From Victivallis sp. Marseille-Q1083 (GTDB lineage: Bacteria > Verrucomicrobiota > Lentisphaeria > Victivallales > Victivallaceae): a stretch of DNA of 64,000 bases. The stretch covers positions 1,974,001-2,038,000 of the forward strand of contig NZ_CAHJXL010000001.1 of NCBI RefSeq assembly GCF_903645315.1, read 5' to 3'. A model generated the notes under the pieces. The model was not told the origin of the DNA, searched no databases, and worked only from the letters and a program-made list of their open reading frames with translations. A program made the translations under genes and the position numbers. Shown here one piece after another: positions 48,909 through 58,601 of the stretch (positions are counted from its first letter, which is position 1; the number at the start of each line of letters is the position of its first letter).

Positions 48909-51680
48909 CTACTGTTCGGCGCTGATTGCGAAGAGATAGAACGGATAGCGATCCTCGCCGCCGCGCACGTCCAGTGTCCGGATTTCTTTATCCGGATAGG
49001 GGTTGTCGAAGGTCATATACCACATCCGGCAGGTATCGCCGTATTTCGACTGCCATTCCAGGGCTTCCCCCGGCTTCATGTATTTTGAATAGTCCGATTC
49101 CGGCATGTCGATATCGCGGCGGAACCGGACCGGAACCTCCACGCTGCTGCCGTCGGCATAATGAATTTTGTAATAGGCGATATGCTTGTTTCCCGAACTC
49201 CACTCGCCGTCCTGGCCGTGCAGCTCCTGGCTGCGCAGGAAATGCAGGAAATAGAGCTTTTTGGCCTTGACGTTCAGTTGAATGCCTTCCACTGCGGCCG
49301 GGAAATCCGGGTTGCTCTTCGACTGCAGCGCCACTGCCGCCAACTGGCCGTCGCGTTTGGCCAGCTCGAACTTCACCGTGCCGGTGTCGCCGGAGTGGTC
49401 AACCAGCCGGTCGATGTCCAGCGGATCTTCGAGCAGGAACGGCAGGCTGTTCGGCCGCAGCTCCAGGTTGGCGACATTGGAAAGATCGAATTTGATGCCC
49501 GAAGCGTGTTTGTTTTCCGGTTCGGCGAACATCTGGTCGTACAGCGCCTTGCCGGCCGAAGTTCCGGCCGGGAGACCCTTTTCGGCGTTCCACATCCAGC
49601 AGGCGGCGTCGATGTACTGGGCGATCTGTTTGAAGTTTTTCTCCTCCATCACATAGCTGTTGGTATAACCGGCCCAGGTCGTCGCCATCATGCCGAGCGC
49701 CTTCTTTTCCGCCGCCAGTCTGGTGAAGTTGGCGATATTCTGCGGTTCGTACCAGGTGCAGCCGAGCAGCTTGAAGCCTTCATCCGCCATCCGGACGAAA
49801 TCGCCCGACCAGCCGAGCGCCTTGCTGTAATCCCAATAGCACATGATGATGTCCTTCGGCAGTTGATCGCGCACCCCGGCCAGTCCGAAAATGCTGTCGC
49901 CGTCAGCCGAACCCTTCATGAACATGTCCTGCCACATCATCGTGCCGATGCCGCGTTCCTTCAGATAGTTGTAATAGAACATGATGTCGTCCATGACCAG
50001 CTTCTGGCCGCCGATCGCCTTATTCTCCTCGCGGTACGGGAACGGCGCGCCCAGCGTCACTTCGTCGTGGCCGATGTGCACGTAGGCCGGATGGTTGAAC
50101 ACATCGATAACCTCTTCGAGCACCGCCGTCATTAGCTCATAGGTGCGCGGGTTGGAAACGTTGTAGGCATACGGCTGCTCCGGGCATTCCGCCAGGTCGA
50201 GATTCTGGCCGTAAGCGAACAGCCATTCGCAGTGGCCGAGCGTCTGGAACAGCGGGTAAACGTCGATGAAGTTGTCGTTGGCCAGCGCGATCAATTTGCG
50301 CAGGTCGTCCTTGCTGATCGCCCACGGCTGATGAATGTTCTTCGTCGCATCCCAGGCGGCATACTCCGTTTCGATGATGATCGTGTTGTAACGCAGCGGC
50401 GCCAGCAGTTCGGTGATCTGCCTGCCGTGGTAATCCAGCGAACCGTTGTCCACCATCATCAGCATGCTGCGGAAGTCGAAATCCGGCCAGTCGGTCACTT
50501 CGACGCCGTCGAAACCCTGGCTGTTGCGGTAGCTGCGCAGGCTCTGCAGCCCGTAGAACGCTCCCCGCGCCGTCCGCGACACAATGGTGATGCCGTCCGC
50601 GCCGATTTTCAGACTGTAACCTTCCGGCTGTTCCGGTGCGGTAACGCCGTTGACTTCCCGGTCGGTGACTTCAATCGTGATGTTTTTACCGAATTCGGCA
50701 GCGTCCTCCGCCATCGTCACCGGCAGCACAAAATCGTTCAGCAGCAACTTTTCGGCGGCGCGTTTCAAGCGGCCGGCGTCCTGCTCCGAGGCCGCGCCGG
50801 GGCGCACCACCACTTTATCCATGCCGCCGATGATATACGGCGTTTCGGTCCGCTCCAACCGCTGCGGCGTCGGCAGCACCGGCAACGCCGGCTGGTAACC
50901 GCTCACCAGGTTGGCTTCCGGCACTTTTCGGACCTCCTTGGACAATTCCGGCAGCGGTTCCACCGCCTTGAAGCTGTCGGCATAATCGAATTTCAGCTCA
51001 AGCTGGTGATCGATATGCCGCTGCGCTTCATTGAACTCCGAGAACAGGCCGACCCACAACCCCGGATAACTTTCGCTGGTCGGCCCGAAACCGGTTCCAC
51101 GATAGTCGACCACGCTGAACGACGGACCTTTTTTCAGGGTCAGGGTCAGTTTGCCGACTTTGCTGTCGATGACGAATTCGGTCAAGTTTTCGCCGACTGG
51201 TTCGGTGCCGGTCCCTTCGAACTGAGCGCTGATCTGGCCGGAACCGCTCCGGCCGTCGGCTGATTTCCAATGGTATTGGCTGCCGTTGATCAGCACCTGC
51301 GGCAAAAACAACATCGAATATTCGATCTTGCCCGGTTCGTCGCCGAGCGCTTCGCCGTCCAGCGTGATCGTCACCGTGTCGTCATGCACCACCGCCGAAT
51401 AATCGTTCAATTTGAAATTCGGCATCTCCTGCGTCTGAATCATCCGCGCGTAGGCGTCGCCTTCCGGCGATACGCCGTTTTCAAAACGCGCCGGCGCCGT
51501 CACCGTGTAAAACCAGTGTTTCGTCCATCCCTTGTCCACGGCAACGAACCGCGAGAACGGTGAAATTTCGCCGAAATTGCCGATCTGCAGTCCGCGGTTG
51601 CTCATTGAAACGCCGATTTCCCCGGCACTCAGCCAGGAGGTCAGCCCCAACAGAGCCAACCAGGAAAGCTGTTTGAACAT
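48909..51680 (-). CDS. Secreted GH20 beta-N-acetylhexosaminidase-like enzyme
   Basis: 923 residues from the ATG at 51680. Signal peptide MFKQLSWLALLGLTSWLSA. Extra N-terminal beta-rich region to about 260. GH20b domain about 270-400 (LPTPQRLERTETPY, YSLKIGADGITIVSRTARGA). GH20 barrel from about 405 with catalytic pair in HIGHDEVTLG at about 533-542 (Asp-Glu). A C-terminal accessory domain follows from about 690. It would release terminal N-acetylglucosamine or N-acetylgalactosamine from glycans outside the cell. Divergent from the GH89 gene. Confidence 0.88.
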   Translation of the reverse strand: MFKQLSWLALLGLTSWLSAGEIGVSMSNRGLQIGNFGEISPFSRFVAVDKGWTKHWFYTVTAPARFENGVSPEGDAYARMIQTQEMPNFKLNDYSAVVHDDTVTITLDGEALGDEPGKIEYSMLFLPQVLINGSQYHWKSADGRSGSGQISAQFEGTGTEPVGENLTEFVIDSKVGKLTLTLKKGPSFSVVDYRGTGFGPTSESYPGLWVGLFSEFNEAQRHIDHQLELKFDYADSFKAVEPLPELSKEVRKVPEANLVSGYQPALPVLPTPQRLERTETPYIIGGMDKVVVRPGAASEQDAGRLKRAAEKLLLNDFVLPVTMAEDAAEFGKNITIEVTDREVNGVTAPEQPEGYSLKIGADGITIVSRTARGAFYGLQSLRSYRNSQGFDGVEVTDWPDFDFRSMLMMVDNGSLDYHGRQITELLAPLRYNTIIIETEYAAWDATKNIHQPWAISKDDLRKLIALANDNFIDVYPLFQTLGHCEWLFAYGQNLDLAECPEQPYAYNVSNPRTYELMTAVLEEVIDVFNHPAYVHIGHDEVTLGAPFPYREENKAIGGQKLVMDDIMFYYNYLKERGIGTMMWQDMFMKGSADGDSIFGLAGVRDQLPKDIIMCYWDYSKALGWSGDFVRMADEGFKLLGCTWYEPQNIANFTRLAAEKKALGMMATTWAGYTNSYVMEEKNFKQIAQYIDAACWMWNAEKGLPAGTSAGKALYDQMFAEPENKHASGIKFDLSNVANLELRPNSLPFLLEDPLDIDRLVDHSGDTGTVKFELAKRDGQLAAVALQSKSNPDFPAAVEGIQLNVKAKKLYFLHFLRSQELHGQDGEWSSGNKHIAYYKIHYADGSSVEVPVRFRRDIDMPESDYSKYMKPGEALEWQSKYGDTCRMWYMTFDNPYPDKEIRTLDVRGGEDRYPFYLFAISAEQ

Positions 51681-51720
51681 GATTCTTGTTTCCTTTTTGT
51701 TGTTCTTGCGGTTGTGTCGT

Positions 51721-51773
51721 TTTATCAATATCCGATAAATCATACACAAGAAATAAACATTTGTCAAGCGCTT
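51721..51773 (-). promoter_or_regulatory. Promoter and operators of GH20 gene
   Basis: Minus strand TTGACA (51762-51767), 17 bases, TATGAT (51739-51744). A palindrome TTTATC-N7-GATAAA covers +1 (51721-51739), and AAGCGCTT, the core of many LacI-type operators, lies at 51766-51773. The rest of the 318-base gap to GH89 is AT-rich with GTAAAC repeats. Confidence 0.7.
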
Positions 51774-51998
51774 TACTTTTGTTTACTTAAAGTTTACCAA
51801 TATTTTTATTTATTTTCCGATAAATGCTTTCGTCGCAATGCGCTTCAATTGCGTTCCGATTCTCCCGGCGGCTTTCCGACCGACCAGCCGCCGTTTTGAT
51901 TGCGTTCCGGCATTTTCCGGCAATTTTGTTTGGACGGCGGAGTTGTTTTCCGCCAAAACGCTCTTATACTATTTTGAAGGAAAAACGAAAAGGAAACA

Positions 51999-54257
51999 AT
52001 GCGAATGAAAAATTATATTCTGGCCGGATTTTTTCTGGCGCTCGGCCTGTTCTTCGGCAACCGGGCCGTGGCGGACAACGCCGCCCGGCTGCTGCAATCG
52101 CTGGCGCCGCAATACGTCGGCAAACTTGAACTCGAACTGGTGGAAAGCCCGGAAGAATATTTCGAAATTTCCGGCCGCAGAATTTCCGGCAGTACGCCGG
52201 TTGCGCTGGCGGCCGGTTTGAATCACTACTTCAAATACGCCTGCCAGGCGCATCTTTCCTGGTGCGGCGACCAGTGGGCGCTGCCGCCGGAACCGCCGGC
52301 GATGGCGGATTACAAACAAGTTTTTCCGTTGCCGCTGCGGCCATACCTGAACTTCTGCACCTTCGGCTATTCGATGCCGTGGTGGGACTGGCCGCGCTGG
52401 AAGCGGGAAGTCGATTTCATGGCCTTGAACGGCATCAACATGCCGCTGGCGGTCACCGGCATTGAAAAAGTCTGGTTCAATACCTTCGTCCGCCTGGGCG
52501 TCCCGGAGGAGGAGATGCTGAAGTTTCTCTCCGGCCCGGCTTTCCTGCCGTGGCAATGGATGATCAATCTGGACAGCCATGCCGGACCGATGCCGCGTCA
52601 CTGGCTGGAAACCCACGCCGAGTTGGGCAAACAAATTGTCGAATACCAATTGAGCTGGGGCATGCAGCCGATCCTGCCGGCGTTCAACGGGCAGGTGCCG
52701 GCCTACTGGGCCAGGCAGCATCCGGAAGCGGCGGTGCGTTCCAGCATGACCTGGTGTAATTTTCCCGCCTTGCAACTGCTCGATCCGACCGATCCGCAGT
52801 TCGCCGAAATCACCGCAATCTTTCTCGAAGAACTGCATAAGCTCTACGGCGATTCGATCCACCATTACGCGCTCGACCTCTTTCACGAACAGGCGGCGCC
52901 GGACGAATCGCCGGAATATCTCGCCAACTGCGGGCGCCTGACCTTCGAGAGTCTGCGGCGGGCCGATCCCGAAGCGGTCTGGGTCATGCAGGCCTGGACG
53001 GAACGGCGCCCGATCATTGAAGCGATCCCGAAGGAGGGTTTGCTGCTGCTGGATATCGGCAAAGAGCGGCTGAAAACGACCGGCGGCCTCTACGGTTATC
53101 CGACCGTCTGGGGAACGATCAACAGCTTCGGCGGCCATACCTTCGTCGGCGGTGATCTCGGCGCCATCGTTGCCGGCATCAACGAGCAGCGCCGGACTTT
53201 TCCGAACCTGGTCGGCGCCGGTGCCTTTCCGGAAAGCATTTTCAACAATCCGGTGCTGTTCGAACTGGTGTTCGAAACGGCGCTGCGCAGCGAACCGTTC
53301 GAGGTCGCCGACTGGGTCGCCGACTATCAGGCGCGCCGCTATGGCCGGGATACGCCGGAGGGACGCGCCGCCTGGCAATTGCTGTTGCGTGATGTCTACT
53401 CCAGTTGGCGCGGCGACACCATCTTCGGCGCCCGCCCCTGGACGCACATCGACCGGGCCAACGCCTGGTCGGAACTGGCGCCGGGCGACACGCCGGAACG
53501 CTTCTTTCCGGCCTGGGGCCAGTTGCTTGCCGCCGGGGACCGGCTGGCCGACCGCGACGGTTATCAGTTCGATGTCATCGACCTCGGCCAGCAGGCTCTC
53601 GCCGCCCTGGCGGTCCCGGTCTACCGCGCCGCGATGGAGGCATTCCGGCGCGGCGATGCCGTACAATTCCGTCTGCACCGTGACCGTTTCCTGCAGCTTT
53701 TGAAGGATACCGACCAATTGACCGGCACCCGGCCGGAATTCCGGCTCGACTGCTGGGTCGGCGACGCCCGCCGCTGGGGCATCGACGAGAAAGAACGCGA
53801 CTTTTACGAATACAATGCCAAATTGCAGTTGACGCACTGGGGGCCGATTCCCGGACCGCAGCCGCTGTTCGACTACTGCGCCCGCAATTGGAACGGGTTG
53901 TTGCGGGAATATTACCTGCCGCGCTGGGAGATGTTCTTTCAATTGCTGGACGACAAACTGGCGGCCGGCGAATCCTATGACGACAGCCGTCTGCCGCTGT
54001 CCGGCAACCGGCCGGCTTTGGAAGCCGACGACTTCTACCGGCGGATGTACCGGATGGAGTGCGACTGGCTCCGCCAAAAGACCGCTCCGACACCGGAAGT
54101 TTTAGAGCCGGGCGTCCCGCTGGCCGCCCGGCTGTATGAACACTACGACCGTTTGCGCCGCGAATACCGAAGCGAAAGCGCTTCGCCGACGCCGTCGCAG
54201 CGGGGCCTGCTCGGCGGCGGGGCGACCGAGGACATCGGCGACTTTTTCCATGAATGA
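51999..54257 (+). CDS. Secreted GH89 alpha-N-acetylglucosaminidase
   Basis: 752 residues. Signal peptide (ILAGFFLALGLFFGNRAVA). NAGLU N-terminal domain to about 115, then the barrel starting PYLNFCTFGYSMPWWDWPRW and KREVDFMALNGINMPLAVTG. Candidate catalytic Glu in LDLFHEQAAPDE at about 300 and FPESIFNNPVLFEL at about 410. A C-terminal helical domain follows. It removes alpha-linked GlcNAc, as in mucin caps or heparan sulfate. It forms a divergent pair with GH20. Confidence 0.9.
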   Translation: MRMKNYILAGFFLALGLFFGNRAVADNAARLLQSLAPQYVGKLELELVESPEEYFEISGRRISGSTPVALAAGLNHYFKYACQAHLSWCGDQWALPPEPPAMADYKQVFPLPLRPYLNFCTFGYSMPWWDWPRWKREVDFMALNGINMPLAVTGIEKVWFNTFVRLGVPEEEMLKFLSGPAFLPWQWMINLDSHAGPMPRHWLETHAELGKQIVEYQLSWGMQPILPAFNGQVPAYWARQHPEAAVRSSMTWCNFPALQLLDPTDPQFAEITAIFLEELHKLYGDSIHHYALDLFHEQAAPDESPEYLANCGRLTFESLRRADPEAVWVMQAWTERRPIIEAIPKEGLLLLDIGKERLKTTGGLYGYPTVWGTINSFGGHTFVGGDLGAIVAGINEQRRTFPNLVGAGAFPESIFNNPVLFELVFETALRSEPFEVADWVADYQARRYGRDTPEGRAAWQLLLRDVYSSWRGDTIFGARPWTHIDRANAWSELAPGDTPERFFPAWGQLLAAGDRLADRDGYQFDVIDLGQQALAALAVPVYRAAMEAFRRGDAVQFRLHRDRFLQLLKDTDQLTGTRPEFRLDCWVGDARRWGIDEKERDFYEYNAKLQLTHWGPIPGPQPLFDYCARNWNGLLREYYLPRWEMFFQLLDDKLAAGESYDDSRLPLSGNRPALEADDFYRRMYRMECDWLRQKTAPTPEVLEPGVPLAARLYEHYDRLRREYRSESASPTPSQRGLLGGGATEDIGDFFHE

Positions 54258-54384
54258 CATTCCGTGTCCCGAACACAGCTCAGCCGCCGTCCGGCATTTT
54301 CTTCCGGAACCGGAAAAATTGGTGGTTCCGCCGTCCCAACTGGCGCCGGTCTCAATGGCCGGCCGCCGTTTTTATGCATTGTCT

Positions 54385-54451
54385 GGCCGTACTCGCAATG
54401 CTTTGTCTTTTTGATGAATGGATTTTTCAATGGAATTTCCCTATAATTAAT
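54385..54451 (+). promoter_or_regulatory. Conserved promoter module of pseudopilin 1
   Basis: GTACTCGCAATGCTTTG, CTTTTTGATGAAT, then CTATAATTAAT. The interval from CGCAA to TATAAT is 48 bases, exactly as at 57661-57725. The -35 (TGGATT) is weak, so an activator at the upstream block is plausible. Confidence 0.65.
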
Positions 54452-54535
54452 GATAGAATTTTTGTTTTATGATCGTGAACTGATTCCAAAAAGGTTGGTG
54501 ACAAGTCAATTCCCAATGAAAAGGAGATTCCGAAA

Positions 54536-55255
54536 TTGAAAAAATTCACTCTTATCGAACTGTTGGTCGTGATTGCGATCATCGCCATTCTGGCCAGTAT
54601 GCTGCTGCCGGCGCTCGCCAAGGCGAAGGCGAAAGCGGTTGAAATCAAATGCGTCGGCAACCTCAAGCAGATCGGCCTGGCGGCATTTCTGTATTCCGAC
54701 GATTCCGATGACTGGTGCGTCGCCGCCCATGAACGGGCCGACGGGATGTCGCCCTGGCCGGTTACCTTGCTGGACAACCAGTATCTGGCTCCGCTCGAAG
54801 TAATGCAGTGTCCGAGCTCCGAGACGACGGTTTCGGGTAAAGATGACAGCAACTGGGGCGATTTCCTGTGGGGCTTGAAGACGAGTTACGGTTTGAACTG
54901 GCGTTCGTTCGGATACAATCATGGCTATCCGGAAAAATTGCAGTGGCAGGGATGCAAGCGCAGCCAGATCGGCAGCTTCGGCAGTGAAAGCAATCTGATC
55001 ATGTTCGGCGATGCCACCAATGTTTCCATACCGCCGGGCAAAAACGACAACGGCCATGTCATCGCCTGGGGCGGCGTTTATCCTTATGAGGACAACGGCC
55101 AGTGGTACATGCCTTATACCCGCCATGGCCGCCGGGCGAATTTCGCCTTCGCCGACGGGCATGTGAGCGCATTGTATACTGACGAAATCATGCAGGCGGC
55201 GGACCACTGGAATCCCTGCCGGAACAACGAAGGGGTGTTCTGCAACTTTTATTGA
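54536..55255 (+). CDS. Type II secretion-like pseudopilin 1
   Basis: 239 residues, TTG start after AAAAGGAGA. Prepilin signal [20 protein letters not shown] with Glu5 of the mature form implied by LIEL, then [10 protein letters not shown] and [16 protein letters not shown]-terminal [18 protein letters not shown] is the H-X9-DG motif. Such stand-alone pseudopilins are abundant in Lentisphaerota and Planctomycetes; role probably surface display or export of the neighbouring enzyme. Confidence 0.88.
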   Translation: MKKFTLIELLVVIAIIAILASMLLPALAKAKAKAVEIKCVGNLKQIGLAAFLYSDDSDDWCVAAHERADGMSPWPVTLLDNQYLAPLEVMQCPSSETTVSGKDDSNWGDFLWGLKTSYGLNWRSFGYNHGYPEKLQWQGCKRSQIGSFGSESNLIMFGDATNVSIPPGKNDNGHVIAWGGVYPYEDNGQWYMPYTRHGRRANFAFADGHVSALYTDEIMQAADHWNPCRNNEGVFCNFY

Positions 55256-55379
55256 ATTTTCGGCCTGGAATCCATTGCCGCTCCCGGCCGGTCGTCAAAC
55301 TTTTCCCGGCCGGGAGGGATTCTTTTATTTTCATTCGGGATTTTCAGTGATACATTGTCCCGGTTCAACGAGAGGATCA

Positions 55380-57578
55380 ATGATGAACTATGTGCCGTAC
55401 TGTGTCGGACTGTTGAGTCTGATGTTGTCGATGTCCGCCGCCGAACCGTGCTGGCAGGAAACGTTTGAAAACGGCCTTTCCGGCTGGCAACTGCCGCCGG
55501 AGGCGCAAATCAGCAGCGAAGCGGCCTGTTCCGGCACTCACAGCCTGCGCCTGAGCGGTACGGGCCCGTTGGAAACTTTCGTCAATCTGCCGCTCGAGAG
55601 CGGCAGGCGCTACTGGGTTTCGATGCGGGTCAAAGTTGCCGACTGGGTGCCGGCCGGCCGTAATTTTTCGTTTGCCGTCGAATGGAATGACGCCGTTCAG
55701 GGCTTTTCCGACGACGGCGATTGGCGGACGCTGCGCTATCTGACCGGAGCCATGCCGCGCGATGACTCGCAACTGGGTCTGCAGAATTTCATGGGGCTGA
55801 AGCTGTATTTCGACCAGGGCGCTTCCGGTACGGTCTGGGTCGACGACATCACTTTGACGCCGCTGGAGGAAGAACCGCTGGCATTGCAGGTCGAACCGGA
55901 AATTGTCGTCGGCAGCGATGACACCGGACCGGTTCGCGTTTCGGTAACGGAAGCGCCGGCCGGAATGGCCGGTGAAGCGTGGACTGTCAAAGCCAGATTG
56001 ACTTCGCCGCCGTGGCAGCGGATTTTGCAGGAGCAAGTCCTGACCGCGGCGGAACCGGCCGCCTCCTTCGACACCGCTTCGCTGCCGGCCGGCAAATACA
56101 ACATCCTCTACACCTTCTGTTCGCCGGACGGCCGGGAACAGGCGCAGTATTTTTCACACAGCATCTGGAAGAAGGAGCCGCTTGAATGCCGGCCGATCCC
56201 GCACAGCGGCATCGTCGCCGAACGGGATCTGCCGCTGAACGTTCAATTGCGGGCCAACCGGGCCGGCCGGGCCGCCGCATCACTCTTCGACGCCGCCGGC
56301 AAGCTGGTCGCCCGCACCACTGCCGACCCGGCGGCCGGCGACAGCCTGACCTTGCCGCTGGCCGAAACGCTGACGCCCGGGCAATACCGGCTGGAAGCCA
56401 CCCTTGATGACCGGTTTCTCTCCGAGCAGGTCATCAACGTTCTGGCCGACGAGACCTTGCCGGACTGCATGTATCTGGCGCCGGACGGTTTTTTCCACCG
56501 CCGCGGCAAACGCTATTTCCCGCTGATCGTCTACGTGCATACCTGCGGAGAAACAATCGCCTGGGAGGGCGAGTTCGACCACCGCAACTGGCCGCTGGCG
56601 GAGCGGGTTCTCGATGACCTGGAAGGGACGCCGTTCGGTTTGCTCGATTACGGCACCCCGACCGGCGGTCTCGACGATACGCTGCGGTTCCTCCAGGAGT
56701 GTTCCCGGCGGAACATCCCGGTTGTTTTCGCCCTGAAGGATCTCTATGAGCGCCAGGGCTTTTTCCGCTTGAAACAAAAAGCCTACGGCGACGCCTCTCC
56801 GCAGCGGATCGTCGAAACTGTGCTCGCCGCAGTCAAAGACGACCCGAACGTGCTCGCCTATTATATCAACGACGAGTTGAGCAGTGAATTTTTCAACGAA
56901 CTGCGTTCGATGCGGGAGCTCTGCCACCGGCTCGACCCCGGCAAACCGGTGCTGCAGGTCCATTTCGAGCACGACTGCGTTGACGAACTGGCCCAAAGTT
57001 ATGACATCTGGGGCACCGAACAATATCCCTGGGCTTACCAGACGATCACCGCGGTATCCAACTGGGCCAAAGATACCATCGCCCAGCTGCCGCCGACCGC
57101 CCAATACTGGGGCTGTCTGAAAATTCAGGTGGATCACCGCGCCTCCGAACGGGACCGGGCGCTGGCCTACAGTTCGATCGCCGACGGAGCCAGGGGCCTG
57201 CTGTTCTACTCCTGGTTCGATGTCCAGGGGCTCGACCCGAATCCCCGGGAACGCTGGCGGGAATTTATCGAGATCGGCCGCGAACTCGAACGGGACCGGC
57301 CGATTTTTCTGCTCGACGCATCGGGCCGGCCGGTCACTTCCGATACGCCGGAACTGGCGCTGCGCACCTTCGAAAATGAAGCCGGCCGGTTCCTGCTGCT
57401 GGTCAACACCGCCGACCGCGACAACGAAGTACAACTGACCGTTCCCGCCTGCCGGACGCTGACCGACCGGGCCGGGTCCACGCTTGCCGTCCCGGATGGA
57501 GGCAATTTGTCATTGCTGCTGAAACCGCTGGAAGTCAAGATTTTCAGCTTGGATGGCGCGCCATTTCCAACCCCGTGA
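55380..57578 (+). CDS. Secreted glycoside-hydrolase-like protein
   Basis: About 732 residues from the ATG at 55380 (AGAGGA). Signal peptide LLSLMLSMSAA. Carbohydrate-binding-like jelly roll about 22-160 (CWQETFENGLSGWQLP, GTVWVDDITLTPLE). Beta domains to about 350. A TIM barrel from about 360 with YFPLIVYVHTC, NVLAYYINDELSSEFF (Asn-Asp-Glu, candidate acid) and DIWGTEQYPW (Glu, candidate nucleophile). No GH family can be named safely. Confidence 0.7.
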   Translation: MMNYVPYCVGLLSLMLSMSAAEPCWQETFENGLSGWQLPPEAQISSEAACSGTHSLRLSGTGPLETFVNLPLESGRRYWVSMRVKVADWVPAGRNFSFAVEWNDAVQGFSDDGDWRTLRYLTGAMPRDDSQLGLQNFMGLKLYFDQGASGTVWVDDITLTPLEEEPLALQVEPEIVVGSDDTGPVRVSVTEAPAGMAGEAWTVKARLTSPPWQRILQEQVLTAAEPAASFDTASLPAGKYNILYTFCSPDGREQAQYFSHSIWKKEPLECRPIPHSGIVAERDLPLNVQLRANRAGRAAASLFDAAGKLVARTTADPAAGDSLTLPLAETLTPGQYRLEATLDDRFLSEQVINVLADETLPDCMYLAPDGFFHRRGKRYFPLIVYVHTCGETIAWEGEFDHRNWPLAERVLDDLEGTPFGLLDYGTPTGGLDDTLRFLQECSRRNIPVVFALKDLYERQGFFRLKQKAYGDASPQRIVETVLAAVKDDPNVLAYYINDELSSEFFNELRSMRELCHRLDPGKPVLQVHFEHDCVDELAQSYDIWGTEQYPWAYQTITAVSNWAKDTIAQLPPTAQYWGCLKIQVDHRASERDRALAYSSIADGARGLLFYSWFDVQGLDPNPRERWREFIEIGRELERDRPIFLLDASGRPVTSDTPELALRTFENEAGRFLLLVNTADRDNEVQLTVPACRTLTDRAGSTLAVPDGGNLSLLLKPLEVKIFSLDGAPFPTP

Positions 57579-57660
57579 AGTTTCCGATGCGCGTCCCGGC
57601 CGGCCGTTTTCACCGCCGGCTGGGAATTCCGCTTCCGTCGTCCGATTCCTACCGGTTTGA

Positions 57661-57725
57661 CCATATTCGCAACGGTTTGGCTTTTTGCTGAATTGACTTT
57701 CCGGCGACATTCCACTATAATTAAT
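57661..57725 (+). promoter_or_regulatory. Conserved promoter module of pseudopilin 2
   Basis: CATATTCGCAACGGTTTGG, CTTTTTGCTGAATTGACT, 17 bases, TATAAT (57716-57721). Same layout as at 54385-54451. Confidence 0.75.
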
Positions 57726-57805
57726 CCTGTAATCAGTATGGTTGGTATGACCATAACAAAATGCCGGCCGGCAAATCAACTTCATAACGGGAAGGAATTC
57801 TTGCA

Positions 57806-58522
57806 TTGAAAAAATTTACATTGATAGAATTGTTGGTTGTGATTGCGATCATCGCCATCCTCGCCAGTATGCTGCTGCCGGCGCTCGGCAAAGCCAAGGC
57901 GGCAGCCCAGGGCATTCGCTGCCTCAACAACCTCAAACAGATCGGTTTGGCCAACGCCTTTTATCAGAACGATTATGAAGACTGGGTACTCAGTCCGATC
58001 GTCATCGAAGGCAACAATGCCCAGCGGCTGTTCTATGACGTACTGATGAAAGATTACGGTTTCGGGCTGGATTCGCTGATCTGTCCCGTCGCCAGCGGCG
58101 ACACCTCCAACGGCAATCTGTACGAGACCAGTTACGGCATCAATTACACCAGCTTCGGCATCGTCTGGACTTACCAGAACGGCCAGTCGCCGTACAATAA
58201 GCCGCACAAAGTGTCCGAGTTCGACCGCTTCGGCAACAACTCCGGGGTGATGTTCGCCGCCGACAGCTATCCGACCAGCGAAGGCAAGGCCGCCGGCATG
58301 CAGTCCTGGCATGAAAACAGCCTGCTGAGCGCCGACGGCGGCTGCTGGCCGAACAACAAAGGCTCCAGCAACTGCTATGCGGTCGTCGCCCGCCATAACA
58401 ACCGGGCCAACATGACCGCTCTCGACGGCCACGCCGAATCCATTCCCTCCGCCGCCTGGGTACCGTGGAATCCGCACTGGACGCCGCTGAACGGCGCCAA
58501 TGGATTGTATATGGTGGATTGA
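57806..58522 (+). CDS. Type II secretion-like pseudopilin 2
   Basis: 238 residues, TTG start after GGGAAGGAAT. The first 33 residues are almost identical to pseudopilin 1, while the rest diverges apart from [16 protein letters not shown] and the C-terminal [19 protein letters not shown] motif. It precedes the GH123-like gene by 79 bases, probably in one transcript. Confidence 0.88.
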   Translation: MKKFTLIELLVVIAIIAILASMLLPALGKAKAAAQGIRCLNNLKQIGLANAFYQNDYEDWVLSPIVIEGNNAQRLFYDVLMKDYGFGLDSLICPVASGDTSNGNLYETSYGINYTSFGIVWTYQNGQSPYNKPHKVSEFDRFGNNSGVMFAADSYPTSEGKAAGMQSWHENSLLSADGGCWPNNKGSSNCYAVVARHNNRANMTALDGHAESIPSAAWVPWNPHWTPLNGANGLYMVD

Positions 58523-58601
58523 GATCTTCCGGCCGTCATCCGACGGCCTTTTCAATCGATTTTATTCGACTTTCAGCCTGAATTGTGGAAAAGTTTCATC
58601 C

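Noticed and set aside
51969-54077. 702-codon minus-strand frame
   Set aside because: Antisense to the GH89 gene, whose signal peptide, catalytic motifs and full length are clear.
56280-57434. 384-codon minus-strand frame
   Set aside because: Antisense to the secreted TIM-barrel gene; no ribosome site or family.
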